Shown one piece after another: positions 1-8,389 of a stretch of 64,000 nucleotides of DNA. The stretch is from Imperialibacter sp040222385 (GTDB lineage: Bacteria; Bacteroidota; Bacteroidia; Cytophagales; Cyclobacteriaceae), in assembly GCF_040222385.1 (NCBI RefSeq), contig NZ_JAVKDF010000028.1:115519-179518 (forward strand), read 5' to 3'. The position numbers and the translations under genes are program-made. The notes beneath the pieces are model-generated. The model was not told the DNA's origin. It was given only the letters and a program-made list of their open reading frames with translations, and searched no databases. The stretch's first letter is position 1. The number at the start of each line of letters is the position of its first letter.

Positions 1-1031
1 CCATCACGTTGAGCAGCTTGAACACCGTTTCCTTCGATTCAAAGTTTCTGGCCATGTCCAGGTGCATGCCCCGGTAGGGATAACGTGGAGCATCGTCAAT
101 AGTGAGTTGATCCAGCGAAATACCCGATGCGGGCGTTTCATAAGTAGCCACAGGCAGTAGCGCTCTTAAACTCTGGATACCATAGAATACTCCGGCGGCA
201 TCAGTTCCGGTAATTTGAATCCCCGATGTGTTAATAGACAGCGTGTAGGATTCAGGCCCTCCGGATTTACCCAACTTAAGCTGCAACGACTGGCCTTTGC
301 CCTCCTGCGTACTCACTTCACCATCAAGCACCTCGCTCAGAGCCGACTTAAGTAATTCTGCCTCACTGCCCAAACCAGCTTCATGATAGATGACGAGCGG
401 AGTTTGCAGCATGAATGAACCCTTTCCTGCTTTTATGCTCATGGGCGTCGGGATCACTTTGCCTAGCTGGGAGGTAGGGAGCATCTTGAGCGATTGGTTT
501 TTCTCAAAGAGATTCTTAGCTGTGGGAATCAGCGTCTTTACGACCTTCAGCACTTCCGGGTTATCCATGGTGAGCGTGACAGGTTGGTAGTTGCTGATGG
601 TTTTGGCGTTATCATTTCCCTGAGCAAGGTAGGGGCCAAGCGGTTGCTGTGAGTTTTTAACGATAGCACCCCCGGCCGCATACTCGAAGGTGAGCGTTTC
701 ACCCTGGGCCAATTCAAACCCCTCTTTTGGTACTAGTTTAAAAAGCGTTCCCAGCTCAAACTCTATAGCCAACTTTGCTCCTTCGGGGAAGACGAAATCG
801 TGACTGGCGATTTGATTGTAGTAAATGGCCCAGTCGGTACCTGAGAGTGCGGGACCATTGTTGGTGATAGTAAACTTTGCCTTGTGCTGGCTTTCTCCGC
901 CCGCCTGATTTTCCACCAGCTCCCAGCTGAGTTGAATATCATCTGCGTCGACCGGCTTGTTTTCCTTAGTGCCGCAGGAAAACACGAAAAGTGACAATGA
1001 TACAAGAGTGAATCGAAAGAAGGATCTCATA
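1..1031 (-). CDS. GH20 beta-N-acetylhexosaminidase, lipoprotein (partial)
   Basis: This gene starts at the ATG at 1031 and runs off the left edge, so only the first 343 residues are visible. The N-terminus is a lipoprotein signal ending in a lipobox (FVFSCG), so the product is probably an outer-membrane or periplasmic lipoprotein. Residues of about 25-165 resemble the carbohydrate-binding module found ahead of bacterial hexosaminidases. A GH20b-like alpha/beta domain follows. The last visible stretch (DDAPRYPYRGMHLDMARNF) is the conserved entry into the GH20 TIM barrel. The family removes terminal beta-GlcNAc or GalNAc from chitin oligomers or glycans. The catalytic Asp-Glu pair lies outside the window and cannot be checked. 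The gene is divergent from the TetR operon, with 188 bp between them. Confidence 0.9.
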
Positions 1032-1181
1032 GCGAACGGGTTTGTTTGAGGCTTCAATATCGGAAGATAGGCTTTAAATTAAAATGTGTGCGGAAACATT
1101 TTTGAGGAAAGCCCAGGCCTGTATTCAAAAATGCAAAAAAATAGTATGAAAATTTTAAACTGTCAAAATGAAACCATATTT

Positions 1182-1201
1182 TTGACTGACCGTTTAGTCA
1201 A
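1182..1201. promoter_or_regulatory. Probable TetR operator
   Basis: This is a 20-bp imperfect palindrome (TTGACTGACCGTTTAGTCAA) in which 8 of 10 arm positions are complementary. It ends 18 bp before the tetR start. The size and the TGAC/GTCA arms resemble operators of many autoregulated TetR-family proteins. It lies where a promoter for 1220 would be expected, so the TetR protein probably represses its own operon here. Confidence 0.55.
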
Positions 1202-1219
1202 TGTAAAAGTAACTTATAA

Positions 1220-1798
1220 ATGAGCCCAAGAACCAAGGCACAGATAGAGGAGATAAGAGAGCAGAGCAGGGAGAAGATTATTGCTGCAGCCTTGGATTTG
1301 TTTGCCCACAATGGGTTTCATAGCACATCTATCGCTCAGGTTGCTGCCAAGGCGGGTATTTCGAAGGGGCTGATATACAATTATTTCGAAAGCAAGGAAG
1401 ATTTGCTTCAGGCCATTTTTACTGAGGCAATGAAGAACTCAGAGGATATCCTGACCCTGGATCCGAACGCAACCGCCAAGCAAAGGCTGATAGGTATGGC
1501 AGAAGCATCGGCTGATTTCATGTACAATAATCAGGAGTACATGCGCCTGTTTCTGACTCTGATGATGCAGCCTGACGTGGTGAAAAGTATGAAGCCGTGG
1601 TTCGATACTGTGGGCAAGGCCAAGAAGGACATGCTAATGCCCATGTTCGAGGAGATATTTCCCGGGCGAGCTGAGGTCGAGTACTTTTTCTTCGGTGCTA
1701 TTATGGACGGCATTGGCTTTGGCTACCTCGTGCTAGGGCGTGAGTACCCATTTGAAGACGTAAAACGAAAATTCATTGACTACATACAAAATCAATAA
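1220..1798 (+). CDS. TetR/AcrR family transcriptional regulator
   Basis: The protein has 192 residues, the usual TetR length. Residues of about 17-67 form the tetR_N helix-turn-helix, with the typical pattern of LFAHNGF, then S-I-A-Q-V-A, then A-G-I-S-K-G-L-I-Y-N-Y-F and K-E-D-L. The C-terminal half is an alpha-helical ligand-binding domain whose ligand is unknown. It is the first gene of a tight co-directional cluster (1220-6849) with a LolA-like protein, two permeases, an ATPase and a barrel protein. A palindrome directly upstream (1182-1201) suggests autorepression, released by a compound handled by the transporter. The family call is firm and the regulatory link is inferred. Confidence 0.93.
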   Translation: MSPRTKAQIEEIREQSREKIIAAALDLFAHNGFHSTSIAQVAAKAGISKGLIYNYFESKEDLLQAIFTEAMKNSEDILTLDPNATAKQRLIGMAEASADFMYNNQEYMRLFLTLMMQPDVVKSMKPWFDTVGKAKKDMLMPMFEEIFPGRAEVEYFFFGAIMDGIGFGYLVLGREYPFEDVKRKFIDYIQNQ

Positions 1799-1807
1799 TT
1801 GATAGCT

Positions 1808-2554
1808 ATGAAACACTTTTTGACTACAGGATTTATTTTTTGTCTGTTAGCGTATCAGGCAAACGCCCAAACGGCTCTTGAAATCATTAAAAAGGCGGAT
1901 GAGAAAATGCAGGGGGAGAATGGTTACGCCGAAATGGTGATGAAGATTGTCCGGCCCGACTGGACTCGGGAAATCACAATGAAAAGCTGGAACAAGAACC
2001 AGGATTATTCGCTGATACTGATCACAGGGCCGGCAAGAGACAAGGGCACGGCCTTTTTGAAAAGAGCCAAGGAGATGTGGAACTGGCAGCCTTCTATTGA
2101 CAGGGTAATAAAAATGCCGCCATCCATGATGATGCAGTCGTGGATGGGCTCAGATTTCACCAACGATGACCTGGTGCGCCAGTCTTCCATTGTCACCGAC
2201 TATACCCATAAGCTGCTTGGTGACACCACTATGCTAAGCCGAAAGTGTTGGAAAATGGAACTGACTCCGAAGGAGGATGCGCCAGTAGTGTGGGGCAAAA
2301 TAGAAGCTTACATCGATCAGAAAGACTATTTGCAGTTACTCATCAAGTATTACGATGAAGATGAATATTTGGTGAATACGATGGTGCTGTCCGATATCAA
2401 AGAGTTGGGAGGCAGAACATTGCCCACGCACATGGAGATGATACCTGCCGAAAACCCGGATCAGAAAACCGTGATCGATTATGTGGCCAGGACTTTTGAT
2501 GCCGATCAGCCTGACGACTTTTTTTCGATCCAAAATTTAAAACGTATCAGATAA
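1808..2554 (+). CDS. LolA-like periplasmic protein (outer membrane lipoprotein-sorting family)
   Basis: The ATG at 1808 is preferred over the upstream TTG because it leads straight into a signal peptide (MKHFLTTGFIFCLLAYQANAQ). The mature part, about 225 residues, has the layout of the LolA_like family (PF17131): AEMVMKI, TREITMKSWNK, DYSLILITGPARDKGTAFL, then a MWNWQPSIDRVIKMPPSMM block and a C-terminal half-barrel. LolA-fold proteins carry lipids or lipoproteins across the periplasm. Here it precedes two FtsX permeases and a LolD-like ATPase, so it is probably the periplasmic carrier of that transporter. The cargo is unknown. It starts 9 bp after the TetR stop. Confidence 0.85.
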   Translation: MKHFLTTGFIFCLLAYQANAQTALEIIKKADEKMQGENGYAEMVMKIVRPDWTREITMKSWNKNQDYSLILITGPARDKGTAFLKRAKEMWNWQPSIDRVIKMPPSMMMQSWMGSDFTNDDLVRQSSIVTDYTHKLLGDTTMLSRKCWKMELTPKEDAPVVWGKIEAYIDQKDYLQLLIKYYDEDEYLVNTMVLSDIKELGGRTLPTHMEMIPAENPDQKTVIDYVARTFDADQPDDFFSIQNLKRIR

Positions 2555-2564
2555 CCTATTGATT

Positions 2565-3779
2565 ATGCTGCTATTAATAGCCTGGCGTAATATCTGGCGC
2601 AATAAGCGCCGAACGCTGATTACTCTTGCTTCCATAGGATTTGCTGTCTTTTTTGCCTGCATCATGCAGAGCATGCAGCTGGGGTCTTATGAGCGAATGA
2701 TTGAAAATGCCGTCCGTTTCTACACCGGTCATATCCAGGTGCATGAAAAAGGTTATTGGGACGACAAAACGCTTGACAATAGCCTCGAAGTGACAGAAAG
2801 TCTTCAAACCAGGCTGTCGGGAGAGGCAGACTTGAGTGCTTATGTGCCAAGAATTGAGTCCTTTGCCCTGGCGTCGCATGGCACGCTTACCAAGGGTGTT
2901 CTGGTCAATGGCATTGATCCCATAAAGGAAACAGGGCTCACCGATCTGCAGGGTAAGATTGTGGAGGGACAATACCTGTCCACCCCTGGAGATGTCATGA
3001 TAGGGGAAGGGCTTTCCACCTACCTGAAGGCAGCGCCCGGCGACACCCTGGTGCTCATTAGTCAGGGCTATCATGGGGCAAATGCCGCTGGCAAATACCG
3101 GATTGTAGGCACATTGAGGTTTCCGACACAGGAAATGAGCGCACAAGCTGCTTATATTATGCTTAGCGATGCCCAGTATTTTTTTAACATGCCCAACAGA
3201 GCTACGTCACTGGCTTTGCTGCTCGACAATTCCGAAGCAGTGCCGTCGGTGAAAGCAGACTTGACCTCGAAGCTTGATACAACTGTCTACGAGGTGATGG
3301 ACTGGAAGGAGCTGATGCCCGAGCTAGTCCAGAGCATTGAAGTTGACTATGCTAGTGGGCGGATCATGTTGTATGTGCTGTATGCCATTATAGCTTTTGG
3401 CATCTTCGGCACCTTCATTATGATGACCAACGAACGGCAGTATGAGTTCGGTGTGATGCTGTCGATTGGTATGAAGCGACGGCTGATGCAGGGAATGTTG
3501 TTTTTGGAGATCATTATGCTGGCGGTCTTAGGGATCGTTATGGGTATAGTGGCCGCCAGTCCCATTCTGGCCTATTTCTATCTCAACCCGATTCACGTGG
3601 GGGGCGAGATGGCTCAGGCCTATGAAAAACTGGGCATGGAGCCTATCCTGCCGTTTTCGCTTGCTCCTGAGGTTTTCGTGAACCAGGCGCAAGTGGTCTT
3701 TATCATGACCATATTGATGGCTGTATATCCTCTTTGGATTGTGGGTAAGCTTAAGGTAATCAAGGCACTTCGCAGTTAA
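2565..3779 (+). CDS. ABC transporter permease, FtsX/LolC-E type (first of pair)
   Basis: The product has about 404 residues from the ATG at 2565; a TTG two codons earlier is less likely. The start (LLLIAWRNIWRNKRRT) is the classic N-terminal amphipathic element of FtsX/MacB permeases. One TM helix is followed by a large periplasmic domain of about 200 residues and then three TM helices in the C-terminal third (YVLYAIIAFGIFGTFIMM; LEIIMLAVLGIVMGIVAA; VVFIMTILMAVYPLWIVG). It lacks an ATPase domain and should pair with the next permease and with the ATPase at 5025. This resembles the LolCDE arrangement, in which mechanical force extracts lipoproteins from the inner membrane. Confidence 0.9.
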   Translation: MLLLIAWRNIWRNKRRTLITLASIGFAVFFACIMQSMQLGSYERMIENAVRFYTGHIQVHEKGYWDDKTLDNSLEVTESLQTRLSGEADLSAYVPRIESFALASHGTLTKGVLVNGIDPIKETGLTDLQGKIVEGQYLSTPGDVMIGEGLSTYLKAAPGDTLVLISQGYHGANAAGKYRIVGTLRFPTQEMSAQAAYIMLSDAQYFFNMPNRATSLALLLDNSEAVPSVKADLTSKLDTTVYEVMDWKELMPELVQSIEVDYASGRIMLYVLYAIIAFGIFGTFIMMTNERQYEFGVMLSIGMKRRLMQGMLFLEIIMLAVLGIVMGIVAASPILAYFYLNPIHVGGEMAQAYEKLGMEPILPFSLAPEVFVNQAQVVFIMTILMAVYPLWIVGKLKVIKALRS

Positions 3780-3795
3780 CTTAAATGGAAGAAGT

Positions 3796-5007
3796 ATGAT
3801 TTTTAATATTTCATGGAAAAACATCTGGCGCAACAAACTCCGCAGCGGAGTGGTCATCGGCGCCATGATCCTGGGCGTGTGGGCACTACTTTTTTTGTTT
3901 GCCTTTTCCGATAGCATCACCAACAATATGGTGGGCAACTCTATCAAGTACGACTATAGTCATATACAGCTGCACAACAAAGCGTACAAGAATGATCCTA
4001 CTTTCAATAACAGTATTAATGAGCCAAATGAAGTAGAAACTGTGCTTGCCGGAATGACTCAAGTGGCCTCGTACTCCGAAAGGCTGATCGTTTCGGGCAT
4101 GGTTGGTTCGGCTAATTCCACACAGGGTGCAATGATTTATGGCATTGATCCGGAGGCAGAAGCGAGTGTCACTTACCTGGATGATCAGCTGGCCGAGGGC
4201 ACTTATTTTACAGAAATAAAACGGAACCCAATTGTATTGAGCCAGCATATGGCTGAGAAGTTAAAAGTTAGGTTAGGATCCAAAGTGGTGCTTACCTTTC
4301 AGGACAGTCACAACAACATTACCGCCGGCTCTTTCAGGATCGAGGGCATCATTAAAGCCAAGTCGCCACGAATCAACGAAGGTGTGGTATTTGTGAGAAA
4401 GGGAGACCTCGAAAAGCTGACAGACTGGGTACAACCGCAAGAAATAGGGATAGTGCTTCATGACATTCAGGAAGTGGAGCTTGTGAAGGCGGCTGTACAA
4501 ACTTCGCTGCCAGCCCTTGAGGTGGCTTCGTACAAAGACCTTGCTCCCGACCTGGAGGTGATGACCCAGCAAACAAAGATTTCCAAAACGGTGCTGATGG
4601 TTATCATTATGCTGGCGCTGGTTTTTGGCATCATCAACACCATGCTTATGGCTGTGCTCGAGCGAACTAAAGAAATAGGCATGCTCATGGCCATTGGGAT
4701 GAAACGGATCCGTGTGTTCACCATGATCATGATAGAGACAATATTGATCTCACTGGCGGGTGCACCGTTAGGAATGCTCATGGGGTATTTGACCATTGTT
4801 TACTTCAGCTCCCATGGGTTTGATTTCTCGGCCTACGCCGCTTCTCTGGAGCAGTACGGCATCGACTCAATTATTTATCTTTCTCTGGACGCCAGTAATT
4901 ATTTCATGCTGGCTTTCACGGTGGTGGTTACGGCGGTGCTTGGGGCAGTTTACCCAGCCCGAAAAGCCACCAAACTGAAACCAGTGGAAGCATTAAGAAA
5001 ACTTTAA
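3796..5007 (+). CDS. ABC transporter permease, FtsX/LolC-E type (second of pair)
   Basis: The protein has 403 residues and the same architecture as its upstream neighbour: an N-terminal TM after ISWKNIWRNKLRSG, a large periplasmic domain, and three C-terminal TM segments (MVIIMLALVFGIINTMLM, MIMIETILISLAGAPLGMLM, FTVVVTAVLGAVYPA). It keeps the cytoplasmic motif ERTKEIGMLMAIGMKR that contacts the ATPase, and it ends in the PARKATKLKPVEALR tail common to the family. A purine-rich site (GGAAGAAG) sits just ahead of the ATG, 17 bp after the previous stop. It probably forms a heterodimer with 2565-3779. The substrate is unknown. Confidence 0.92.
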   Translation: MIFNISWKNIWRNKLRSGVVIGAMILGVWALLFLFAFSDSITNNMVGNSIKYDYSHIQLHNKAYKNDPTFNNSINEPNEVETVLAGMTQVASYSERLIVSGMVGSANSTQGAMIYGIDPEAEASVTYLDDQLAEGTYFTEIKRNPIVLSQHMAEKLKVRLGSKVVLTFQDSHNNITAGSFRIEGIIKAKSPRINEGVVFVRKGDLEKLTDWVQPQEIGIVLHDIQEVELVKAAVQTSLPALEVASYKDLAPDLEVMTQQTKISKTVLMVIIMLALVFGIINTMLMAVLERTKEIGMLMAIGMKRIRVFTMIMIETILISLAGAPLGMLMGYLTIVYFSSHGFDFSAYAASLEQYGIDSIIYLSLDASNYFMLAFTVVVTAVLGAVYPARKATKLKPVEALRKL

Positions 5008-5024
5008 CATTCAATTTTTTAGAA

Positions 5025-5708
5025 ATGATAGTTATCAACGCTAAAAACATCAGCAAAACATACAATCCTGACAAGGTGCCGGTTCATGCGCTGAACCATG
5101 TAAACCTTGAAATAAAGAAAGGTGAATTTACCGCCATCGTCGGCCCGTCGGGTTCGGGCAAATCCACCCTTCTTAACATCATTGGGGGGCTCGATGTGCC
5201 CTCCGAAGGAACCATTGAGCTGGGGGGAGAGGATATTTCCAAATTCAGCGACAATGAGCTCATTGATTTCAGGTTGCAACACATTGGCTTTGTGTTTCAG
5301 GCCTACAACCTTATTCCGGTGCTTACTGCTGAGGAAAACGTGGAATTTATTATGCTGCTGCAAAAGCAGAGCGAGAAGGACAGAAAGGCAAGAACGGTCG
5401 AGCTTTTGACTAAGGTAGGCTTGAAAGACCAAATGAACCGCAGACCTTCCGAGCTTTCGGGGGGGCAGCAGCAGCGGGTGGCAGTTGCCAGGGCTTTGGC
5501 ATCGAAGCCGGAGTTTATTCTGGCTGATGAGCCAACGGCCAATCTAGACTCTCATTCTACCGCCACATTACTCGACATGATGGCCAATATGAATGAGAAA
5601 GAGGGCGCTACCTTTATTTTCTCTACTCATGACCAGCGGGTAATTGACAAGGCGAGGAGAGTAATTACGCTTGAAGATGGAAAAATAGTTTCGGATGAAG
5701 TTCGCTAA
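5025..5708 (+). CDS. ABC transporter ATP-binding protein, LolD/MacB type
   Basis: This 227-residue ATPase has Walker A GPSGSGKST at residues 40-48, a Q-loop at FVFQAYNLIP, signature LSGGQQQRVAVARAL, Walker B ILADEPTANLD and an H-loop STHDQ. The AYNLIP stretch after the Q-loop is characteristic of the LolD/MacB/FtsE group that works with FtsX-type permeases, which fits the two permeases directly upstream. The end of the gene overlaps the start of the barrel gene by 14 bp, implying translational coupling and a single mRNA. It is cytoplasmic, on the inner face of the membrane. Confidence 0.95.
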   Translation: MIVINAKNISKTYNPDKVPVHALNHVNLEIKKGEFTAIVGPSGSGKSTLLNIIGGLDVPSEGTIELGGEDISKFSDNELIDFRLQHIGFVFQAYNLIPVLTAEENVEFIMLLQKQSEKDRKARTVELLTKVGLKDQMNRRPSELSGGQQQRVAVARALASKPEFILADEPTANLDSHSTATLLDMMANMNEKEGATFIFSTHDQRVIDKARRVITLEDGKIVSDEVR

Positions 5709-6849
5709 GTATGCAGGGCTGGTTATCCTGCTAGCAGGTGGGTTTAGCTTGCAGGCTCAGGACGAAGCGCCCAAGTTAACTCTCAAGGGCTATGTGAAAG
5801 ATTTATTCACGGCTAACTTCTCCACGCCCAACGATGCCAGCTTTGATAACCTGATTCACAACAGGCTGAACCTAAAGTGGTATCCGAATGAACATCTGAC
5901 CGGCGCTTTGGAGGTAAGAAATCGCTTTTTTATTGGTAACAGCCTCGGACTAATTCCCAACTACGGCTCCTATGTGGATGTCAACAACGACTATGTAGAC
6001 ATGTCGGTGCTGCCAATTAATAATGACAAGGCGGTGCTGCACATGATGATCGACCGTGCTTACCTGCAATGGAACAAAAACAACCTGGAGGTGACAATCG
6101 GGCGACAGCGCATCAACTGGGGACAAAATCTGGTGTGGAACCCCAACGACATTTTTAATGCGTATTCGTTTTTCGACTTCGACTATGAGGAAAGGCCTGG
6201 CAGCGATGCTCTCAGGGTACAATACTACACAGGTGTAGCATCTAGCGTGGAGGCAACAGTCAAAGCTGCTGATTCATGGGACAAGGTAGTGGCGGCTGGC
6301 ATCTGGCGAACCAATAAATGGAACTACGACTTCCAGGGCTTCGCCGGGAAAATGAACGAGCATGCTGTGCTGGGAGGGGGCTGGGCTGGCAGTATTAAAA
6401 ACGCTGGATTCAAAGGTGAAATGACGTGGTTCAGTGAGGCAGCCGGGCGCAAGGCTCAGTTCATTACTTCAAGCTCAATTGATTACTCTTTTGCCAACTC
6501 ATTCTACGTCAACGGTTCTTTTTTATTCAATTCATCGGGAACCAGCAAGCCTGATCAAAGCGCCCTGGGTGCCTTTTCACTCAATAAGCTGGATGTGAGG
6601 AGCTTGTCTCCGTACCAGTGGTCAGTCTTCAGCCAGGCCAGCTATCCGTTCCATCCGCTGGTGAGCGGTGGGCTGTCGGTCATGGTCTTTCCGTCCGATA
6701 TGGGATGTTTCACGAGCCCTTTTGTCACCTACTCAGTGGTTCCTAACCTTGACCTCGATCTGCTCGGTCAGTTCTTTCTTGGCGACATAGGAGAGGGGTA
6801 TACACTACTGGCCAAAGTAGCTTATACTCGTGTTAAATGGAGCTTTTAA
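5695..6849 (+). CDS. Outer-membrane beta-barrel protein of the ABC operon (DUF1302-like features)
   Basis: This 384-residue protein has a signal peptide (LVILLAGGFSLQAQ) and a body of alternating amphipathic strands ending in an aromatic residue (TRVKWSF), as expected for an outer-membrane barrel. It contains GRQRINWGQ followed by WNPNDIFNAY and PGSDALRV. From memory this resembles the conserved patch of DUF1302 proteins, which in Proteobacteria accompany DUF1329 (LolA-like) proteins and RND exporters. Homology was not tested. The gene overlaps the ATPase gene by 14 bp and is followed by a strong terminator, so it closes the operon. Its likely role is the outer-membrane end of the transport route, which is inference. 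Confidence 0.7.
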   Translation: MKFAKYAGLVILLAGGFSLQAQDEAPKLTLKGYVKDLFTANFSTPNDASFDNLIHNRLNLKWYPNEHLTGALEVRNRFFIGNSLGLIPNYGSYVDVNNDYVDMSVLPINNDKAVLHMMIDRAYLQWNKNNLEVTIGRQRINWGQNLVWNPNDIFNAYSFFDFDYEERPGSDALRVQYYTGVASSVEATVKAADSWDKVVAAGIWRTNKWNYDFQGFAGKMNEHAVLGGGWAGSIKNAGFKGEMTWFSEAAGRKAQFITSSSIDYSFANSFYVNGSFLFNSSGTSKPDQSALGAFSLNKLDVRSLSPYQWSVFSQASYPFHPLVSGGLSVMVFPSDMGCFTSPFVTYSVVPNLDLDLLGQFFLGDIGEGYTLLAKVAYTRVKWSF

Positions 6850-6968
6850 CCTTTTTGTAGGGGGTTCTCAGGCAAGGGGTGTTTTAGTATTGTAAAGAGT
6901 AAGAATCGACGTAAAGAAAGTCAAATCTTGTTTGCCCAGGTATGAATTTATACTTGGGTTCAGGTACT

Positions 6969-6995
6969 AAGGAGCTTCGGCTCCTTTTTTTATTT
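6969..6995 (+). terminator. Rho-independent terminator of the 1220-6849 operon
   Basis: A perfect 7-bp stem, AAGGAGC and GCTCCTT, is closed by a UUCG tetraloop and followed by a T-rich tail (TTTTTATTT). It lies about 120 bp after the barrel gene stop. Confidence 0.85.
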
Positions 6996-7012
6996 CCTTA
7001 ATTGAGTATTTT

Positions 7013-7020
7013 TATCTTTG
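7013..7020 (+). promoter_or_regulatory. Bacteroidota-type promoter -7 element
   Basis: The octamer TATCTTTG matches the Bacteroidota -7 consensus TAnnTTTG exactly and lies 31 bp ahead of the ATG at 7052. No clear -33 TTTG is visible at the expected 19-21 bp spacing. The position just after the upstream terminator supports a new transcript here. Confidence 0.6.
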
Positions 7021-7051
7021 CGCAGCATAGCCTAACCACTAAAGTCCTTTT

Positions 7052-8389
7052 ATGGCGTCGTTGAAAGAGAGAATTGATAAAATTGCTCAGTTTATTGAGG
7101 TTGACATATGGAGAATTAAGCTGGATTCGATTCCCAGGGGCAGAAGCTTTCTTTACAGACAAATAAGGGTGTTGGTATTGGCAGGGAAAGGCTTTGTGAG
7201 AGACGAGGTTGGTGTCAAGTCCTCGGCGTTGACCTATTTCACTTTGCTGTCGATTGTCCCTGTAATTGCGCTCGCTTTTGGTATTAGTAAGGGCTTTGGG
7301 TTTGATATCCAGAATTCCATCAGCACGCTGCTGGCGGGGCAAGAACAGGCAACGGAATTTGCCTTTGAAGCAGCAGAAAATATGCTGAAAAACGCCAAAG
7401 GAGGAGTGGTGGCGGGAGTAGGTTTGATTGTGCTGCTCTACACGGTTTTACGGCTGCTCAACAGCGTAGAGGAAACGTTTAACGATATTTGGGAGATCAA
7501 AAAACAGCGGTCTTTACAGCGAAAGATATCCGAGTACACAGCGATATTGCTTATTTCGCCAATCCTGGTTTTCTTTTCCAGTTCTCTCACAGTTTTAGCC
7601 AGCTCTGAGGTGCAAACCCTCACCCAACAGATTGAGCTTTTGGATTTGTTCGCCCCTCTTATCTTGTTTCTGCTTAAATTTTTGCCATACACCCTCATTT
7701 GGTTGTTGCTCATATTGCTTTACCTGATTATGCCTAATACAGGTGTAAAAGTGAAGTCGGCCGTTATCGCCGGCGTGGTTGCAGGAACTGCCTTTCAACT
7801 GCTTCAGTGGGGTTATATTGAGTTTCAGGTTGGTGTTTCAAAGTACAACGACATCTATGGTGGTTTGGCCGCTCTTCCGTTGTTTCTGATTTGGGCCCAG
7901 GCGAGCTGGATGATCGTGTTGTTTGGGGCTGAGCTTTCATTTGCCCATCAAAATGCAGCCCGGTATGAATTCTCAAATGAGACCCTCCAGCCCAGCACCA
8001 GGCACAAGGAGTTCATCGCTCTGCTTATCGTAAGGCTGCTTATACTCAGGTTCAAAAAAGGAGAGCCTGGCTTGACTGTGGGCGAAATCACCGACCGGTT
8101 GCTGGTTCCCTTCAGGTTTGCCAATGTGATTGTGAGGGAGCTCGTAGAGGTGAAAATTCTTTCGGAGATCAACATGGGAGAAAGAGAAAACAGTACTTAC
8201 CAGCCGGCAATGGACATTGACTTAATTACCGCCTATCTGGTGATTGACCGCCTTGAGAACAGAGGTCTGAACAATATATGTATTCTCAATGATGATGAGG
8301 CGACACTTATGCTACAAACGATTGACACCATGGAAGCTGACATGGACAAGTCAATGGTGAACAGGCCCCTTGGCGAGCTTCATTTGTAG
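7052..8389 (+). CDS. YihY/BrkB family inner-membrane protein
   Basis: The protein has 445 residues. Residues of about 40-310 form the YihY/BrkB multi-helix membrane domain, with the hallmark SALTYFTLLSIVPVIALAFG, the LLNSVEETFNDIW block and the C-terminal LPLFLIWAQASWMIVLFGAELSF. The remaining ~130 residues are soluble and look like a winged-helix fold (GLTVGEITDRLLVPFRFANVIVRELVEVKIL), a C-terminal extension known in part of the family. The molecular role is not settled; the old RNase BN assignment is considered wrong. A TATCTTTG box upstream probably drives it. Its 3' end overlaps the convergent lipoprotein gene by 10 bp. Confidence 0.9.
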   Translation: MASLKERIDKIAQFIEVDIWRIKLDSIPRGRSFLYRQIRVLVLAGKGFVRDEVGVKSSALTYFTLLSIVPVIALAFGISKGFGFDIQNSISTLLAGQEQATEFAFEAAENMLKNAKGGVVAGVGLIVLLYTVLRLLNSVEETFNDIWEIKKQRSLQRKISEYTAILLISPILVFFSSSLTVLASSEVQTLTQQIELLDLFAPLILFLLKFLPYTLIWLLLILLYLIMPNTGVKVKSAVIAGVVAGTAFQLLQWGYIEFQVGVSKYNDIYGGLAALPLFLIWAQASWMIVLFGAELSFAHQNAARYEFSNETLQPSTRHKEFIALLIVRLLILRFKKGEPGLTVGEITDRLLVPFRFANVIVRELVEVKILSEINMGERENSTYQPAMDIDLITAYLVIDRLENRGLNNICILNDDEATLMLQTIDTMEADMDKSMVNRPLGELHL

